In this document: positions 51,027-59,282 of the stretch, piece after piece
How positions within the stretch are numbered: position 1 is the stretch's first letter
Layout: every line of letters begins with the position of its first letter
DNA from: Nocardioides bizhenqiangii
GTDB taxonomy: Bacteria > Actinomycetota > Actinomycetes > Propionibacteriales > Nocardioidaceae
Direction of reading: 5' to 3'
Length of the DNA stretch: 64,000 bases
NCBI RefSeq assembly: GCF_034661235.1
Contig: NZ_CP141059.1
Coordinates: 310,001-374,000 of the forward strand
Notes under the pieces: model-generated
The model's input: only the letters and a program-made list of their open reading frames with translations
What the model was told of the DNA's origin: nothing
The model's database searches: none
Position numbers and translations under genes: made by a program

Positions 51027-51058
51027 GAAGGCCCGGATCGGACTCGACCCGGGCCTTC
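51027..51058. terminator. Hairpin between hemB and the lytic transglycosylase gene
   Basis: GAAGGCCCGG (51027-51036) pairs perfectly with CCGGGCCTTC (51049-51058) around a 12-base loop. An A-rich stretch (GGAAAAAGG) precedes it, which is a short T-tract for the - strand. It lies between two convergent genes. Confidence 0.8.
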
Positions 51059-51068
51059 GCGCGATACG

Positions 51069-52295
51069 TCAGTTCTGCGGGGTTCCTACGAGGTCGTTCA
51101 CGCACTCCGTCTTGTCGTCGATCAGCCCCAGGGACTGCAACAGGGCAGTGGTGTTCAGGCCGAGCGGGTTGGCGACACCGTCGAGCAGCTGTGCCACGCA
51201 CGCAGCCGTAGCCTCGGCCACGGTCCACAGGTTCTCGAGCGGCTCGTCGATGGGAGTGTTGGTGTCGGGGATGTTGTCGGTACCACCGTTGTTGCCCGGG
51301 TTGGTGGGGTCCGTCGGGTCGACGGGATCGGTGGGATCGGTGGGATCCGTCGGCTCCTCGTCGTCACCGCCCGCGGGCGGGACGTAGTCGCCTTCGTTGT
51401 CGAAGCCCGGGTCACCCGACGAGTCGTCGTTGAGGCCGTTGTAGGTGCCCGGGTTGTAGCTCGGCGCCTCGGGCACGATGTAGCCGGCCACGGTGGTGTT
51501 GTTGGGGATCGTGGTGAAGTCGCCCTCGAGGTAGGCGTCCATGATCGACAGCACCAGGTCGACGTAGGCCTGGCTGTGGTTGTAGCGGTAGACCGCGGCG
51601 CGCTGGCCGACCACCGTCGACAGGTCGTCCTTGCCGGAGCAGAGGTAGACCGCGGTGGCGAGCGCGGCGTCGTCGATGTCCTGCGGGTTGCGCTTGGCGT
51701 CACCGTCGGCGTCGACACCCACGATCGACCAGGTCGACGGGATGAACTGCATGGGGCCGACCGCGCGGTCCCACTGCGTGTCGTTGTCGAACTGACCGCC
51801 GTCGGTGTCGCTGATCGCCTTGGTGCTGCTGCGGCCGTTGAGCGCGACGCCGTAGATGCCCGGCTTCGCGACGCCGTCGTCGTCGAGGACGTTGCCCTTG
51901 AAACGGCCGTGGTTGGACTCGACGCGGCCGATCGCGGCGACCAGCTGCCAGGTGAGGTGGCAGGACTTGTCGGCCTTGTTGATGACGGCCTCGGCGCGCT
52001 GGTAGGCGGCGAGCGCCGCGGACGGGATCTGGTTGGTCGACGCCGTCGCCACGATGTTCTGGGTGTTGCCGGTCGGGCTCAGGTCGCCCGGGTCCGAGAC
52101 GCTCGCCGGTGCCTCGATCGCCTCGGTCGGCACGCTGGTGCCGTCCGGCAGCGACCCGTCGGGGCCCTGGCTGGCGGAGACGGGCGGGGTGACCCCGCCG
52201 ATGCCCGCGACGCTGGCCGTCCAGGCTGCCGACAGCAGCGCGAGCGGAACGATCGTGGCGGCCCTCTGCAGCCGTCCCAAGCGTTTCCTCGACAT
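51069..52295 (-). CDS. Secreted lytic transglycosylase (SLT/MltB-like)
   Basis: 408 residues. Basic start and hydrophobic segment (about 10-30) form a signal peptide ending near VSASQG. The catalytic domain (about 70-250) has AIGRVESNHGRFKGN with the likely catalytic Glu and GPMQFIPSTWSIVG, typical of soluble lytic transglycosylases that cut peptidoglycan. A disordered PTDPTDPTDPVDPTDP repeat leads to a small C-terminal domain with two Cys. ATG 52295 is supported by GGGGAG upstream. It interrupts the heme gene series on the opposite strand. Confidence 0.9.
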   Translation of the reverse strand: MSRKRLGRLQRAATIVPLALLSAAWTASVAGIGGVTPPVSASQGPDGSLPDGTSVPTEAIEAPASVSDPGDLSPTGNTQNIVATASTNQIPSAALAAYQRAEAVINKADKSCHLTWQLVAAIGRVESNHGRFKGNVLDDDGVAKPGIYGVALNGRSSTKAISDTDGGQFDNDTQWDRAVGPMQFIPSTWSIVGVDADGDAKRNPQDIDDAALATAVYLCSGKDDLSTVVGQRAAVYRYNHSQAYVDLVLSIMDAYLEGDFTTIPNNTTVAGYIVPEAPSYNPGTYNGLNDDSSGDPGFDNEGDYVPPAGGDDEEPTDPTDPTDPVDPTDPTNPGNNGGTDNIPDTNTPIDEPLENLWTVAEATAACVAQLLDGVANPLGLNTTALLQSLGLIDDKTECVNDLVGTPQN

Positions 52296-52535
52296 TCGGT
52301 CTCTCTCCCCGGCCTTTCTATCGGCCCCAAACTCGGTCACGCGAGCCACTCCCTCACCACCGGGCCCACTGTGGCGTCGCGCCTGCTCCCACGGGTGCGA
52401 CACCTACAAGAACGAAGCGTCCCACATTGACGTTACGGGTGTCACATGTAGGAATTTCCCCAGTACCCGGCGTGGCGCACCCCACACCCCGCCCCCGAGG
52501 CGTATCCGGTTCCCGGGATCAGCGACAATGATCCG
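52296..52535. promoter_or_regulatory. Divergent promoter region of the transglycosylase and hemL genes
   Basis: 240 bp. On the + side GACAAT (52524-52529) lies six bases before hemL GTG 52536 (leaderless type); TTGACG (52427-52432) with TAGGAA (52449-52454) is a second, weaker possibility. On the - side the transglycosylase may have a leader over 100 nt long, rich in short G-runs, with GGGGAG as ribosome binding site. I looked for a c-di-AMP riboswitch and saw none. Confidence 0.45.
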
Positions 52536-53906
52536 GTGACTTCCGTCCCGTCGACCTCCGGCAGCGCCGCCCCGACCGTCGGCCCGACCGACCGGTCGCA
52601 GGCGCTCTTCGAACGGGCTCGCGAGGTCACCCCGGGCGGGGTGAACTCCCCGGTCCGCGCGTTCAACGCCGTCGGGGGCACGCCCCGGTTCATCGCGTCG
52701 GCGCAGGGCGCCTGGCTGACCGACGTCGACGGCAACGAGTACGTCGACCTGATCGGCTCCTGGGGACCGATGCTGCTCGGTCACGCCCATCCCGAGGTGG
52801 TCGCGGCGGTCCAGGCGGCGGTCGCCCGCGGGACGTCGTACGGCACGCCGACCGAGGGCGAGGTCGCACTGGTCGAGGAAATCATCGACCGCACCCCGGT
52901 CGAGAAGGTCCGTCTGGTGTCGTCGGGCACCGAGGCGACCATGTCCGCGATCCGGCTCGCGCGCGGATTCACCGGTCGCGACGTGGTGGTCAAATTCTCC
53001 GGCTGCTACCACGGTCACCTCGACGCCCTGCTGGCGTCGGCCGGCTCCGGCCTGACCACGTTCTCGATCCCGGGCACTCCCGGCGTGCCGGAGTCGTCGA
53101 CCGCGCTGACGCTGGTGCTGCCCTACAACGACCGCGCCGCGGTCGAGGCGGTGTTCGCCGAGCACGGGGACCGGATCGCCTGCCTGATCACCGAGGCGGC
53201 CCCGGGCAACATGGGCGTCGTCCCGCCCGAGCCCGGCTTCAACGCCTTCCTCGCCGAGACCTGCCGCCGCCACGGTGCCCTCTTCATCAGCGACGAGGTG
53301 ATGACCGGGTTCCGCGTCTCCGCGAGCGGGCAGTGGGGCACCGACGGCGCCGTCGAGGGCTGGCGGCCCGACCTGACGACCTTCGGCAAGGTGATGGGCG
53401 GAGGCCTGCCCGCCGCGGCCTTCGGCGGCCGCGCGGACGTGATGTCGGCGCTCGCCCCGGACGGCCCCGTCTACCAGGCCGGCACCCTGTCCGGTAACCC
53501 GATCGCCACCGCGGCCGGACTCACGACGCTCCGGCTGGCGACCCCCGAGGTCTACGACCACCTCGGTGCGGTCGCGGACACGATCCGGTCCGCGGTCACC
53601 GACGCCTTCGCCGCAGCAGGGGTGCCGCACGTCATCCAGTCGACCGGCTCGATGTTCTCGGTGTTCCTCGCCGACGAGCCCGTCCGCGACTTCGCGGGCG
53701 CGTCCCGCACCGACACCGCGGCGTACGGCGCCTTCTTCCACGCCATGCTCGACCGCGGTGTCCACCTGCCGCCGTCGGCCTTCGAGGCCTGGTTCGTGTC
53801 CGCTGCCCACGACGACCGTGCGGTGCAGACCGTGCTCGACGCGCTGCCCGCTGCGGCCGACGCCGCCGCGGTCTCGACAGGCTCGACCAGCAAGGAAGGC
53901 GGCTGA
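52536..53906 (+). CDS. hemL: Glutamate-1-semialdehyde 2,1-aminomutase
   Basis: PLP enzyme making 5-aminolevulinate from the HemA product. 456 residues; [11 protein letters not shown] near the start, [28 protein letters not shown] and the PLP Lys in [15 protein letters not shown] 52536 is supported by the GACAAT hexamer. The last residues, [11 protein letters not shown], are encoded by a short copy of the GGTCTCGA-type repeat. It overlaps the histidine phosphatase gene by one base. Confidence 0.96.
   Translation: MTSVPSTSGSAAPTVGPTDRSQALFERAREVTPGGVNSPVRAFNAVGGTPRFIASAQGAWLTDVDGNEYVDLIGSWGPMLLGHAHPEVVAAVQAAVARGTSYGTPTEGEVALVEEIIDRTPVEKVRLVSSGTEATMSAIRLARGFTGRDVVVKFSGCYHGHLDALLASAGSGLTTFSIPGTPGVPESSTALTLVLPYNDRAAVEAVFAEHGDRIACLITEAAPGNMGVVPPEPGFNAFLAETCRRHGALFISDEVMTGFRVSASGQWGTDGAVEGWRPDLTTFGKVMGGGLPAAAFGGRADVMSALAPDGPVYQAGTLSGNPIATAAGLTTLRLATPEVYDHLGAVADTIRSAVTDAFAAAGVPHVIQSTGSMFSVFLADEPVRDFAGASRTDTAAYGAFFHAMLDRGVHLPPSAFEAWFVSAAHDDRAVQTVLDALPAAADAAAVSTGSTSKEGG
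53870..53891 (+). repeat. Short GGTCTCGA...CTCGACC element at the end of hemL
   Basis: GGTCTCGACAGGCTCGACCA differs from the panC copy at one position over these 20 bases and is read in the same phase (VSTGSTS). Confidence 0.7.
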
Positions 53907-54616
53907 TGGCCATCCCCGACACCGTCGTCCACCTCGTCCGTCACGGTGAGGTGCACAACCCCGACGGCATCCTCTACGGCCGGCGCGACGGCTTCCACCT
54001 CTCCGACCTCGGGCGGGACATGGCGGAGAAGACCGCGGCGTTCCTCGCCTCTCGCGACATCACCGTGCTCCGCTCCTCGCCGCTCGAGCGGGCGCGAGAG
54101 ACCGCGGCTCCGCTGGCGGACAAGCTGGGGCTGGAGATCGGCATCGACGCGCGGGTCATCGAGTCCACCAACCGGTTCGAGGGCCTGACCTTCGGTCGAG
54201 GCACCAACGCGCTGCGCAACCCGCTGCTGTGGCGGCACCTCTACAACCCGTTCCGGCCGTCGTGGGGCGAGCCCTACCGGACGATCGTCGCGCGGATGAT
54301 GGCGGCGATCCACGACGTACGACGAGACACCCTCGGTCACGAGGGTGTGATCGTGTCCCACCAGCTGCCGATCTGGACGACGCGGCTGCACGTCGAGCGC
54401 CGGTCGTTCCTCCACGACCCGCGCCGGCGTCAGTGCACCCTGTGCTCGGTGACGTCGCTCCACTTCGTGGACGACAGGATCGCCCAGGTCAGCTACCAGG
54501 AGCCGGCGATCGACCTGATCCCGAAGAGCGACCGCAGCGCGCCGTTCTCGGCCGGCGATGCGCCCGTCGAGAAGCGCCCGGAGGGTTCGCTGCCGCCCGA
54601 GGAGCATGAGTCCTGA
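53906..54616 (+). CDS. Histidine phosphatase family protein
   Basis: 236 residues of the phosphoglycerate-mutase-like fold. The phosphohistidine motif is HLVRHGEVHNP; SSPLERARETA and VSHQLPIW supply the other Arg and His. Substrate unknown; relatives act on phosphosugars or nucleotides. ATG overlaps the hemL stop (TGATG) and the gene overlaps the CTG start of the resA-like gene, so it is part of the cytochrome c operon by position. Confidence 0.9.
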   Translation: MAIPDTVVHLVRHGEVHNPDGILYGRRDGFHLSDLGRDMAEKTAAFLASRDITVLRSSPLERARETAAPLADKLGLEIGIDARVIESTNRFEGLTFGRGTNALRNPLLWRHLYNPFRPSWGEPYRTIVARMMAAIHDVRRDTLGHEGVIVSHQLPIWTTRLHVERRSFLHDPRRRQCTLCSVTSLHFVDDRIAQVSYQEPAIDLIPKSDRSAPFSAGDAPVEKRPEGSLPPEEHES

Positions 54617-55191
54617 GCATCGTCCGTCGCGCCGCGCTCCCGGCCCTCGCCGGCGCGCTCCTGCTCACCGGCTGCACCGACATCGCGGGCACGGGTGACG
54701 GTGACTACGTGCCCGGCGACGGCAAGGTCATCGAGGTGCCGATCGACGAGCGGGAGGGTCCGGTCGACCTCGCCGGCGAGACCGTGCAGGGCGAGGTCCT
54801 CGACCTCGCCGACCTGCGCGGGGAGGTCGTCGTGGTCAACATGTGGTGGTCGGGCTGCGGCCCGTGTCGCACCGAGATGCCGATGCTGGTCGAGGCGGAG
54901 GGCGAGCTGGCGGCCGACGAGACCGAGTTCGTCGGCATCAACATCCGCGACCTCGCGCCGGAGAACGCGGAGGCGTTCGAGCGCGACCTCGGAGTGACCT
55001 ACCCGTCGATCTACGACCCCGGCAGCGAGCGGCTCAACGCGTTCGGCCGCTACACGCCCTACGCACCGCCGACCACCTGGGTGCTCGACCGTGAGGGCCG
55101 GGTCGCGGCCCTCATCAACGGGCCGGTGCCGTCGAAGAGCACGCTGACCACCGTGGTCGAGGACGTGCTGGAAGAGCCCGTCGATGGGTGA
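54613..55191 (+). CDS. ResA/TlpA-like thiol-disulfide lipoprotein with CTG start
   Basis: About 192 residues. From CTG 54613 the protein begins LSIVRRAALPALAGALLLTG-C, a complete lipoprotein signal with lipobox LLTGC; no ATG, GTG or TTG exists upstream of GTG 54709, which would delete the signal. CTG overlaps the previous stop (CTGA) and GAGGAG sits eight bases upstream. The thioredoxin domain has WWSGCGPCRTEMPML and the cis-Pro in APPTTWVLD. It would keep apocytochrome c Cys reduced for heme attachment by ResB/ResC. Confidence 0.88.
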   Translation: MSIVRRAALPALAGALLLTGCTDIAGTGDGDYVPGDGKVIEVPIDEREGPVDLAGETVQGEVLDLADLRGEVVVVNMWWSGCGPCRTEMPMLVEAEGELAADETEFVGINIRDLAPENAEAFERDLGVTYPSIYDPGSERLNAFGRYTPYAPPTTWVLDREGRVAALINGPVPSKSTLTTVVEDVLEEPVDG

Positions 55192-55954
55192 GTGGTTCGA
55201 GACCCAGGCCGCGGCCGGTTCGCTGGCGCTCGCGGTGCCGGTCGCGGTCATCGCAGGCCTGGTCTCGTTCTTCTCCCCGTGCGTGATCCCACTGCTGCCC
55301 GGCTACCTGTCCTACGCGACCGGGCTCTCGGGCGCCGACCTCGCCGACATCAAGGACGGTCGCGGGAGCGCGCCGCGGGGGCGGATGCTGCTCGGGTCGG
55401 TCCTCTTCGTCCTCGGGTTCGCCGTGGTGTTCGTCCTGATCGGCGCTGCCTTCGGCACCGTGGGCGTCTGGCTGCGCAGCTGGCAGGACGAGATCACCGT
55501 CGTGCTCGGACTCGGGCTGATCCTGCTTGGTCTGGTCTTCTCCGGTGTGGTGCCGTGGCTGCAGCGCGACTGGCGGATCCACAAGATCCCGGCGGTGGGG
55601 TTGGGCGCGGCTCCGTTGATCGGCGCCCTGTTCGCCATCGGGTGGACGCCCTGCATCGGCCCGACGTACGGCGTCATCGTCAACCTCACCTTCGAGGACG
55701 CCACGGCCGCCCGCGGAGCGCTGCTGTCGCTCTTCTACGCGCTCGGGCTCGGCATCCCGTTCATCGTCGCCGGTCTGGCCTACCGCCGGACCCTCGGCGC
55801 CGTCGCCTGGGTGCGCCGGCACCAGGTCTGGGTGATGCGGATCGGCGGGGCGTTCCTCATCCTGCTCGGGATCGCGATGGTGACCGGGCTGTGGGACCAC
55901 CTCGTGCAGTGGGTGCAGCTGCAGGTGGTCGACTTCGGGGAGACAGCTCTATGA
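55184..55954 (+). CDS. ccdA: Cytochrome c biogenesis protein CcdA
   Basis: 256 residues with six membrane helices. Cys pair motifs SFFSPCVIPLLPGYLSY and GWTPCIGPTYG carry the electrons that CcdA passes from cytoplasmic thioredoxin to ResA-like proteins. It overlaps the resA-like gene by 8 bases and resB by 4. Confidence 0.95.
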   Translation: MGEWFETQAAAGSLALAVPVAVIAGLVSFFSPCVIPLLPGYLSYATGLSGADLADIKDGRGSAPRGRMLLGSVLFVLGFAVVFVLIGAAFGTVGVWLRSWQDEITVVLGLGLILLGLVFSGVVPWLQRDWRIHKIPAVGLGAAPLIGALFAIGWTPCIGPTYGVIVNLTFEDATAARGALLSLFYALGLGIPFIVAGLAYRRTLGAVAWVRRHQVWVMRIGGAFLILLGIAMVTGLWDHLVQWVQLQVVDFGETAL

Positions 55955-57543
55955 CCCAGACCGACCAACGTCCCGTCGAGCGGGGCGAGCTGACCGCCCG
56001 CGAGCTGGGGCGGTGGGTCTGGCGCCAGGTCACGTCGATGCGGACGGCGTTGGTGCTGCTGCTCCTGCTCGCGCTGGCAGCGATCCCGGGGTCGGTGATC
56101 CCGCAGTCGGGTGTCGACGCGCTCGCCGTCACCCGGTGGAAGGAGGAGCACCCCGACCTCACGCCGATCTACGAGAAGCTCGGCCTGTTCTCGGTCTACG
56201 ACTCGATCTGGTTCTCCGCGATCTACCTGCTGCTCGTCCTGTCGCTCGTCGGCTGCATCGTGCCGCGGCTGTTCGTCTACGCGAAGGGGCTCAGGGCCCA
56301 GCCGCCCAGGACGCCCCGCAACCTGTCCCGCCTCCCGGACCACACGTCGTACGAGACGGACCTGCCGGCCGACGAGGTGCTCGCGAGGGCGCGCGCCGTG
56401 CTCGGGAAGCGCCACCGGCTGCGGGGTCTCGATAGGCCCTCGCCTAGCGGCTCGGGCTACTCGACCAACGAAGGGTCGGTAAGCGCGGAGCGCGGGTACC
56501 TGCGCGAGGCGGGCAACCTGCTGTTCCACCTCTCGGTGCTCATCGTCCTCGCGGGCTTCGCGATCGGCGGCCTGTTCGGCTACCAGGGCGGCGTGATCCT
56601 GGTGCAGGGGTCGACGTTCGGCAACAACCTCACCCAGTACGACGACTTCGACCCCGGCGGCCTGTTCACGCCGGAGCAGCTCGACGACTTCGCGTTCACC
56701 GTCGAGGACTTCGAGGTCGAGTGGCTCAGGAGCGGCGCGGGCGCGGGCACCGCCCGCGGGTTCGAGGCCGGCCTGTCCTACCACCAGGGCGACGGACCGG
56801 AGGAGCGGTACGACCTTCGGGTCAACCACCCGCTGTCGATCGGTGACACCGACGTCTTCCTCATCGGCCACGGATACGCGCCGGTGATCACGATCCGCGA
56901 CGGCGAGGGCAACATCGCCCACACCGGACCGGCGCCCTTCCTGCCGCAGGACCAGTCGTTCGTGTCCTTCGGCGTGGTCAAGACGGCGGCCGCGGAGCCC
57001 GGCCAGATCGGGCTGGAGGGCCTGCTCTACCCGACGTTCAGGTTCTACGACGGCGACCCGGTCTCGGTCTTCCCGGACGACCTCGACCCGCTGGTCTCGA
57101 TGCTCGTCTACACCGGCGACCTCGGCCTCGACTCCGGCGCCTCCCAGTCGGTCTACGTCCTCGACAAGAGCAACGCGGACCAGGTCCTGGACGAGGACGG
57201 CAAGCCGTTCCGGCTCGACCTGTCGGTCGGAGAGACGATCGAGCTCCCCGACGGCCTCGGCTCGGTGACGCTCGAGCGGATCGACCCGTGGGTGCGGGTC
57301 CAGATCAGCCAGTCGCCCGGCAAGGAGGTGGCCCTGGGTGGCGTCATCCTGGCGCTGATCGGCCTGTGCGGGTCGCTCTTCATCCGTCCCCGCCGGGTCT
57401 GGGTGCGGGCCCGGTCTGTGGACACCGGGGCCCCGGGAGACACAATGACCACGGTCGTCGAGGTCGCCGGACTCGACCGGTCCGGCAACGGCGACCTGGA
57501 CGAGGTGCTGGCCGACCTGGTCGCGGCACTGCAGAAGGAGTGA
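55951..57543 (+). CDS. resB: Cytochrome c biogenesis protein ResB (Ccs1)
   Basis: 530 residues. Three N-terminal membrane helices (about 33-53, 88-110, 190-212), a large extracytoplasmic domain and a last helix at about 455-475 form the heme-handling partner of ResC. At about residues 159-173 the peptide GLDRPSPSGSGYSTN is encoded by an in-frame copy of the interspersed repeat (56425-56468); it falls in a loop between the second and third helices. The C-terminal part after 480 (TMTTVVEVAGLDRSGNG) is cytoplasmic. Overlaps ccdA (ATGA) and resC (TGATG). Confidence 0.93.
   Translation: MTQTDQRPVERGELTARELGRWVWRQVTSMRTALVLLLLLALAAIPGSVIPQSGVDALAVTRWKEEHPDLTPIYEKLGLFSVYDSIWFSAIYLLLVLSLVGCIVPRLFVYAKGLRAQPPRTPRNLSRLPDHTSYETDLPADEVLARARAVLGKRHRLRGLDRPSPSGSGYSTNEGSVSAERGYLREAGNLLFHLSVLIVLAGFAIGGLFGYQGGVILVQGSTFGNNLTQYDDFDPGGLFTPEQLDDFAFTVEDFEVEWLRSGAGAGTARGFEAGLSYHQGDGPEERYDLRVNHPLSIGDTDVFLIGHGYAPVITIRDGEGNIAHTGPAPFLPQDQSFVSFGVVKTAAAEPGQIGLEGLLYPTFRFYDGDPVSVFPDDLDPLVSMLVYTGDLGLDSGASQSVYVLDKSNADQVLDEDGKPFRLDLSVGETIELPDGLGSVTLERIDPWVRVQISQSPGKEVALGGVILALIGLCGSLFIRPRRVWVRARSVDTGAPGDTMTTVVEVAGLDRSGNGDLDEVLADLVAALQKE
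56425..56468 (+). repeat. Interspersed repeat element inside resB
   Basis: GGTCTCGATAGGCCCTCGCC continues to CGGCTCGGGCTACTCGACC, almost identical to the intergenic copies at 16.3 and 45.0 kb. It is translated without disturbing the frame. Confidence 0.85.
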
Positions 57544-58535
57544 TGGTGACCAACGCTGCATGGGAGACCCTGAGCAACCAGGCCGTGGCTGCGGCCGGGC
57601 TCGGCTACTTCGTCGCACTGCTCGTTCACCTGGCGGAGTGGGCAGCGCTGCGTCAGCCCGCGCGCGAGGAGGCTGCACTTGTCGGCGCCGACGCGCCTCG
57701 CAGCGTGACCAGCGGCGAGGCCGACGATGATGCTCGTCGTACGCCGGCCGAGCGGATCGCCTTCCTCGGCCGGCTCGGCTTCCTCGTCACCTGCATCGCG
57801 GCCGGCGCCCACCTCGTCGCTCTGGTCGGCCGCGGCATGGCCGCCGATCCCGACCGGGTGCCGTGGGGGAACATGTACGAGTTCACGGTCTCGGGCACGT
57901 TCGTACTCACGCTGATGTACCTCGGCCTCTACCGCCGCTTCAAGCTCGCCTGGATGGCTCCGATCGTCGTCGGCTTCGTGCTGACCACGCTCATGGTCGC
58001 CGTGATCTGGCTGCACGAGCCGGTACAGCCGCTGCGCGAGGCGCTCAACTCCTACTGGCTGGTGATCCACGTCGTCTCCGCCGTGATCGCCACCGGCGCG
58101 TTCACGCTCGGCGGCATCGCGTCGATCATGTACCTGGTCAAGATGCGCGCCGGCGAGGACCCGCAGGGCTGGCTCGGCCGGGTGCCCACCCTCGACGCGC
58201 TCGACAAGCTCGCCTACCGGGTGCACGCGTTCGCCTTCCCGGTGTGGACCTTCGCGGTGCTCATCACCGGTCCCATCTGGGCGCACGAGGCCTGGTCGCG
58301 CTACTGGAACTGGGACCCCAAGGAGGTGTGGGCCTTCATCACCTGGGTGGTCTACGCCGGGTACCTCCACGCCCGGGCGACGGCCGGCTGGAAGGGCCGC
58401 AACGCGGCGATCCTCGCGCTGGTCGGGCTGGCGACGCTGTGGTTCAACTTCATCGGGATCAACTACTTCTCGACGACGAGCCAGCACTCGTACGCGAGCG
58501 AGCAAGTGCCTGCGAGGTACGAGCAGGCGCTGTAG
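57543..58535 (+). CDS. resC: Cytochrome c biogenesis protein ResC (CcsA/CcsB family)
   Basis: 330 residues with about eight membrane helices. The tryptophan-rich heme site is WNWDPKEVWAF, flanked by WGNMYEF and conserved His residues (VIHVVSAV, ARATAGW region). With ResB it exports heme and joins it to CXXCH motifs. The usual end, FSTTSQHSYA, is followed here by SEQVPARYEQAL, encoded by the start of an interspersed repeat (58506-58530). Confidence 0.94.
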   Translation: MVTNAAWETLSNQAVAAAGLGYFVALLVHLAEWAALRQPAREEAALVGADAPRSVTSGEADDDARRTPAERIAFLGRLGFLVTCIAAGAHLVALVGRGMAADPDRVPWGNMYEFTVSGTFVLTLMYLGLYRRFKLAWMAPIVVGFVLTTLMVAVIWLHEPVQPLREALNSYWLVIHVVSAVIATGAFTLGGIASIMYLVKMRAGEDPQGWLGRVPTLDALDKLAYRVHAFAFPVWTFAVLITGPIWAHEAWSRYWNWDPKEVWAFITWVVYAGYLHARATAGWKGRNAAILALVGLATLWFNFIGINYFSTTSQHSYASEQVPARYEQAL

Positions 58536-58604
58536 CGAGCGAAGGTTGAGGAAGCCCCGCGACCGAGGAACGAGGTCGCGACGGGCGCATCGAAACCCGG
58601 TGAC
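58506..58604 (+). repeat. Interspersed repeats at the 3' end of resC
   Basis: Two hairpins of the constant-loop family: GTGCCTGC-GAGGTACGA-GCAGGCGC (58506-58530, inside resC) and CGCGACC-GAGGAACGA-GGTCGCG (58558-58580). The second is followed by GCATCGAAACCCGGTGACG. Both probably act at the end of the resABC transcript. Confidence 0.75.
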
Positions 58605-58635
58605 GTTCCACGCCGACAGTGGGGACGGTCGGCGC

Positions 58636-58854
58636 TCAGCCGTCCTCGGGCGGGTTGAGCCGCTTGCGGTCGAGGTCGCGCAGGAAGTCCTCGTCGTCGT
58701 CGGGAGCGACCGGACGCGGCGGCGTGCTGGGGCGCTTCCGGGCCTTGGGACGGGGCAGGCCGGGACGCTCACCCGGTCCGCGTTCCTGGAGCGCCCGGGT
58801 GACCAGGTAGGTCACGGCCGCGAAGACCAGGACGACCACGAGGAACTTGAGCAC
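58636..58854 (-). CDS. Small single-pass membrane protein
   Basis: 72 residues: one N-terminal helix (about 2-20, LKFLVVVLVFAAVTYLVTR) and a hydrophilic, Pro/Arg-rich then acidic tail (PDDDEDFLRDLDRKRL). Coding potential is supported by the clean topology and by position, convergent with resC and divergent from the DUF4229 gene. Function unknown. Confidence 0.7.
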   Translation of the reverse strand: MLKFLVVVLVFAAVTYLVTRALQERGPGERPGLPRPKARKRPSTPPRPVAPDDDEDFLRDLDRKRLNPPEDG

Positions 58855-58932
58855 GTCTCCAGAGTAGATCGTTCCTGGTCACTCATGGTCACGGATTGAG
58901 AACACTCGCTCCCATCAACCTAGGCTGGAGGG

Positions 58933-59211
58933 GTGAAGGAGTTCTGGGTCTACACGCTGCTGCGCCTCGGTCTGTTCGCCGGATCGTTCGTCATCGTCTA
59001 CGGCGTGTGGTGGCTCGTCGCCGGCGAGCTCGACTTCGCGCGCGACTCGGCCGCGCTGTGGTCGGTCATGATCGCGTTCGTGCTGAGCGGCATCGGTTCG
59101 TACTACCTCCTCCGCGGTCAGCGCGAGGCGTTCGCGCAGAAGGTCGAGGGCCGCGCGAACAGGGCAGCCCAGCGGCTCGAGCAGCAGCGCGCCAAGGAAG
59201 ACGCGGACTGA
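58933..59211 (+). CDS. DUF4229 domain membrane protein
   Basis: 92 residues with two membrane helices (about 5-28 and 40-60) and a charged C-terminal helix, starting KEFWVYTLLRLGLFAGSF as in this actinobacterial family found near menA. Function unknown. TAGGCT six nt before GTG 58933 supports a leaderless start. Confidence 0.85.
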   Translation: MKEFWVYTLLRLGLFAGSFVIVYGVWWLVAGELDFARDSAALWSVMIAFVLSGIGSYYLLRGQREAFAQKVEGRANRAAQRLEQQRAKEDAD

Positions 59212-59282
59212 CGGAGTCGCGTCAGGCCACCGTGGGTTCGGCAGCGAGGTGTGGTGGATGTGGAGTGGTCGCGCAGCCCTGG

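Noticed and set aside
52296..52420. c-di-AMP (ydaO) riboswitch in the leader of the lytic transglycosylase gene
   Set aside because: Such switches often precede cell-wall hydrolase genes and disA is present, but the conserved ydaO core sequences I know are not found here.
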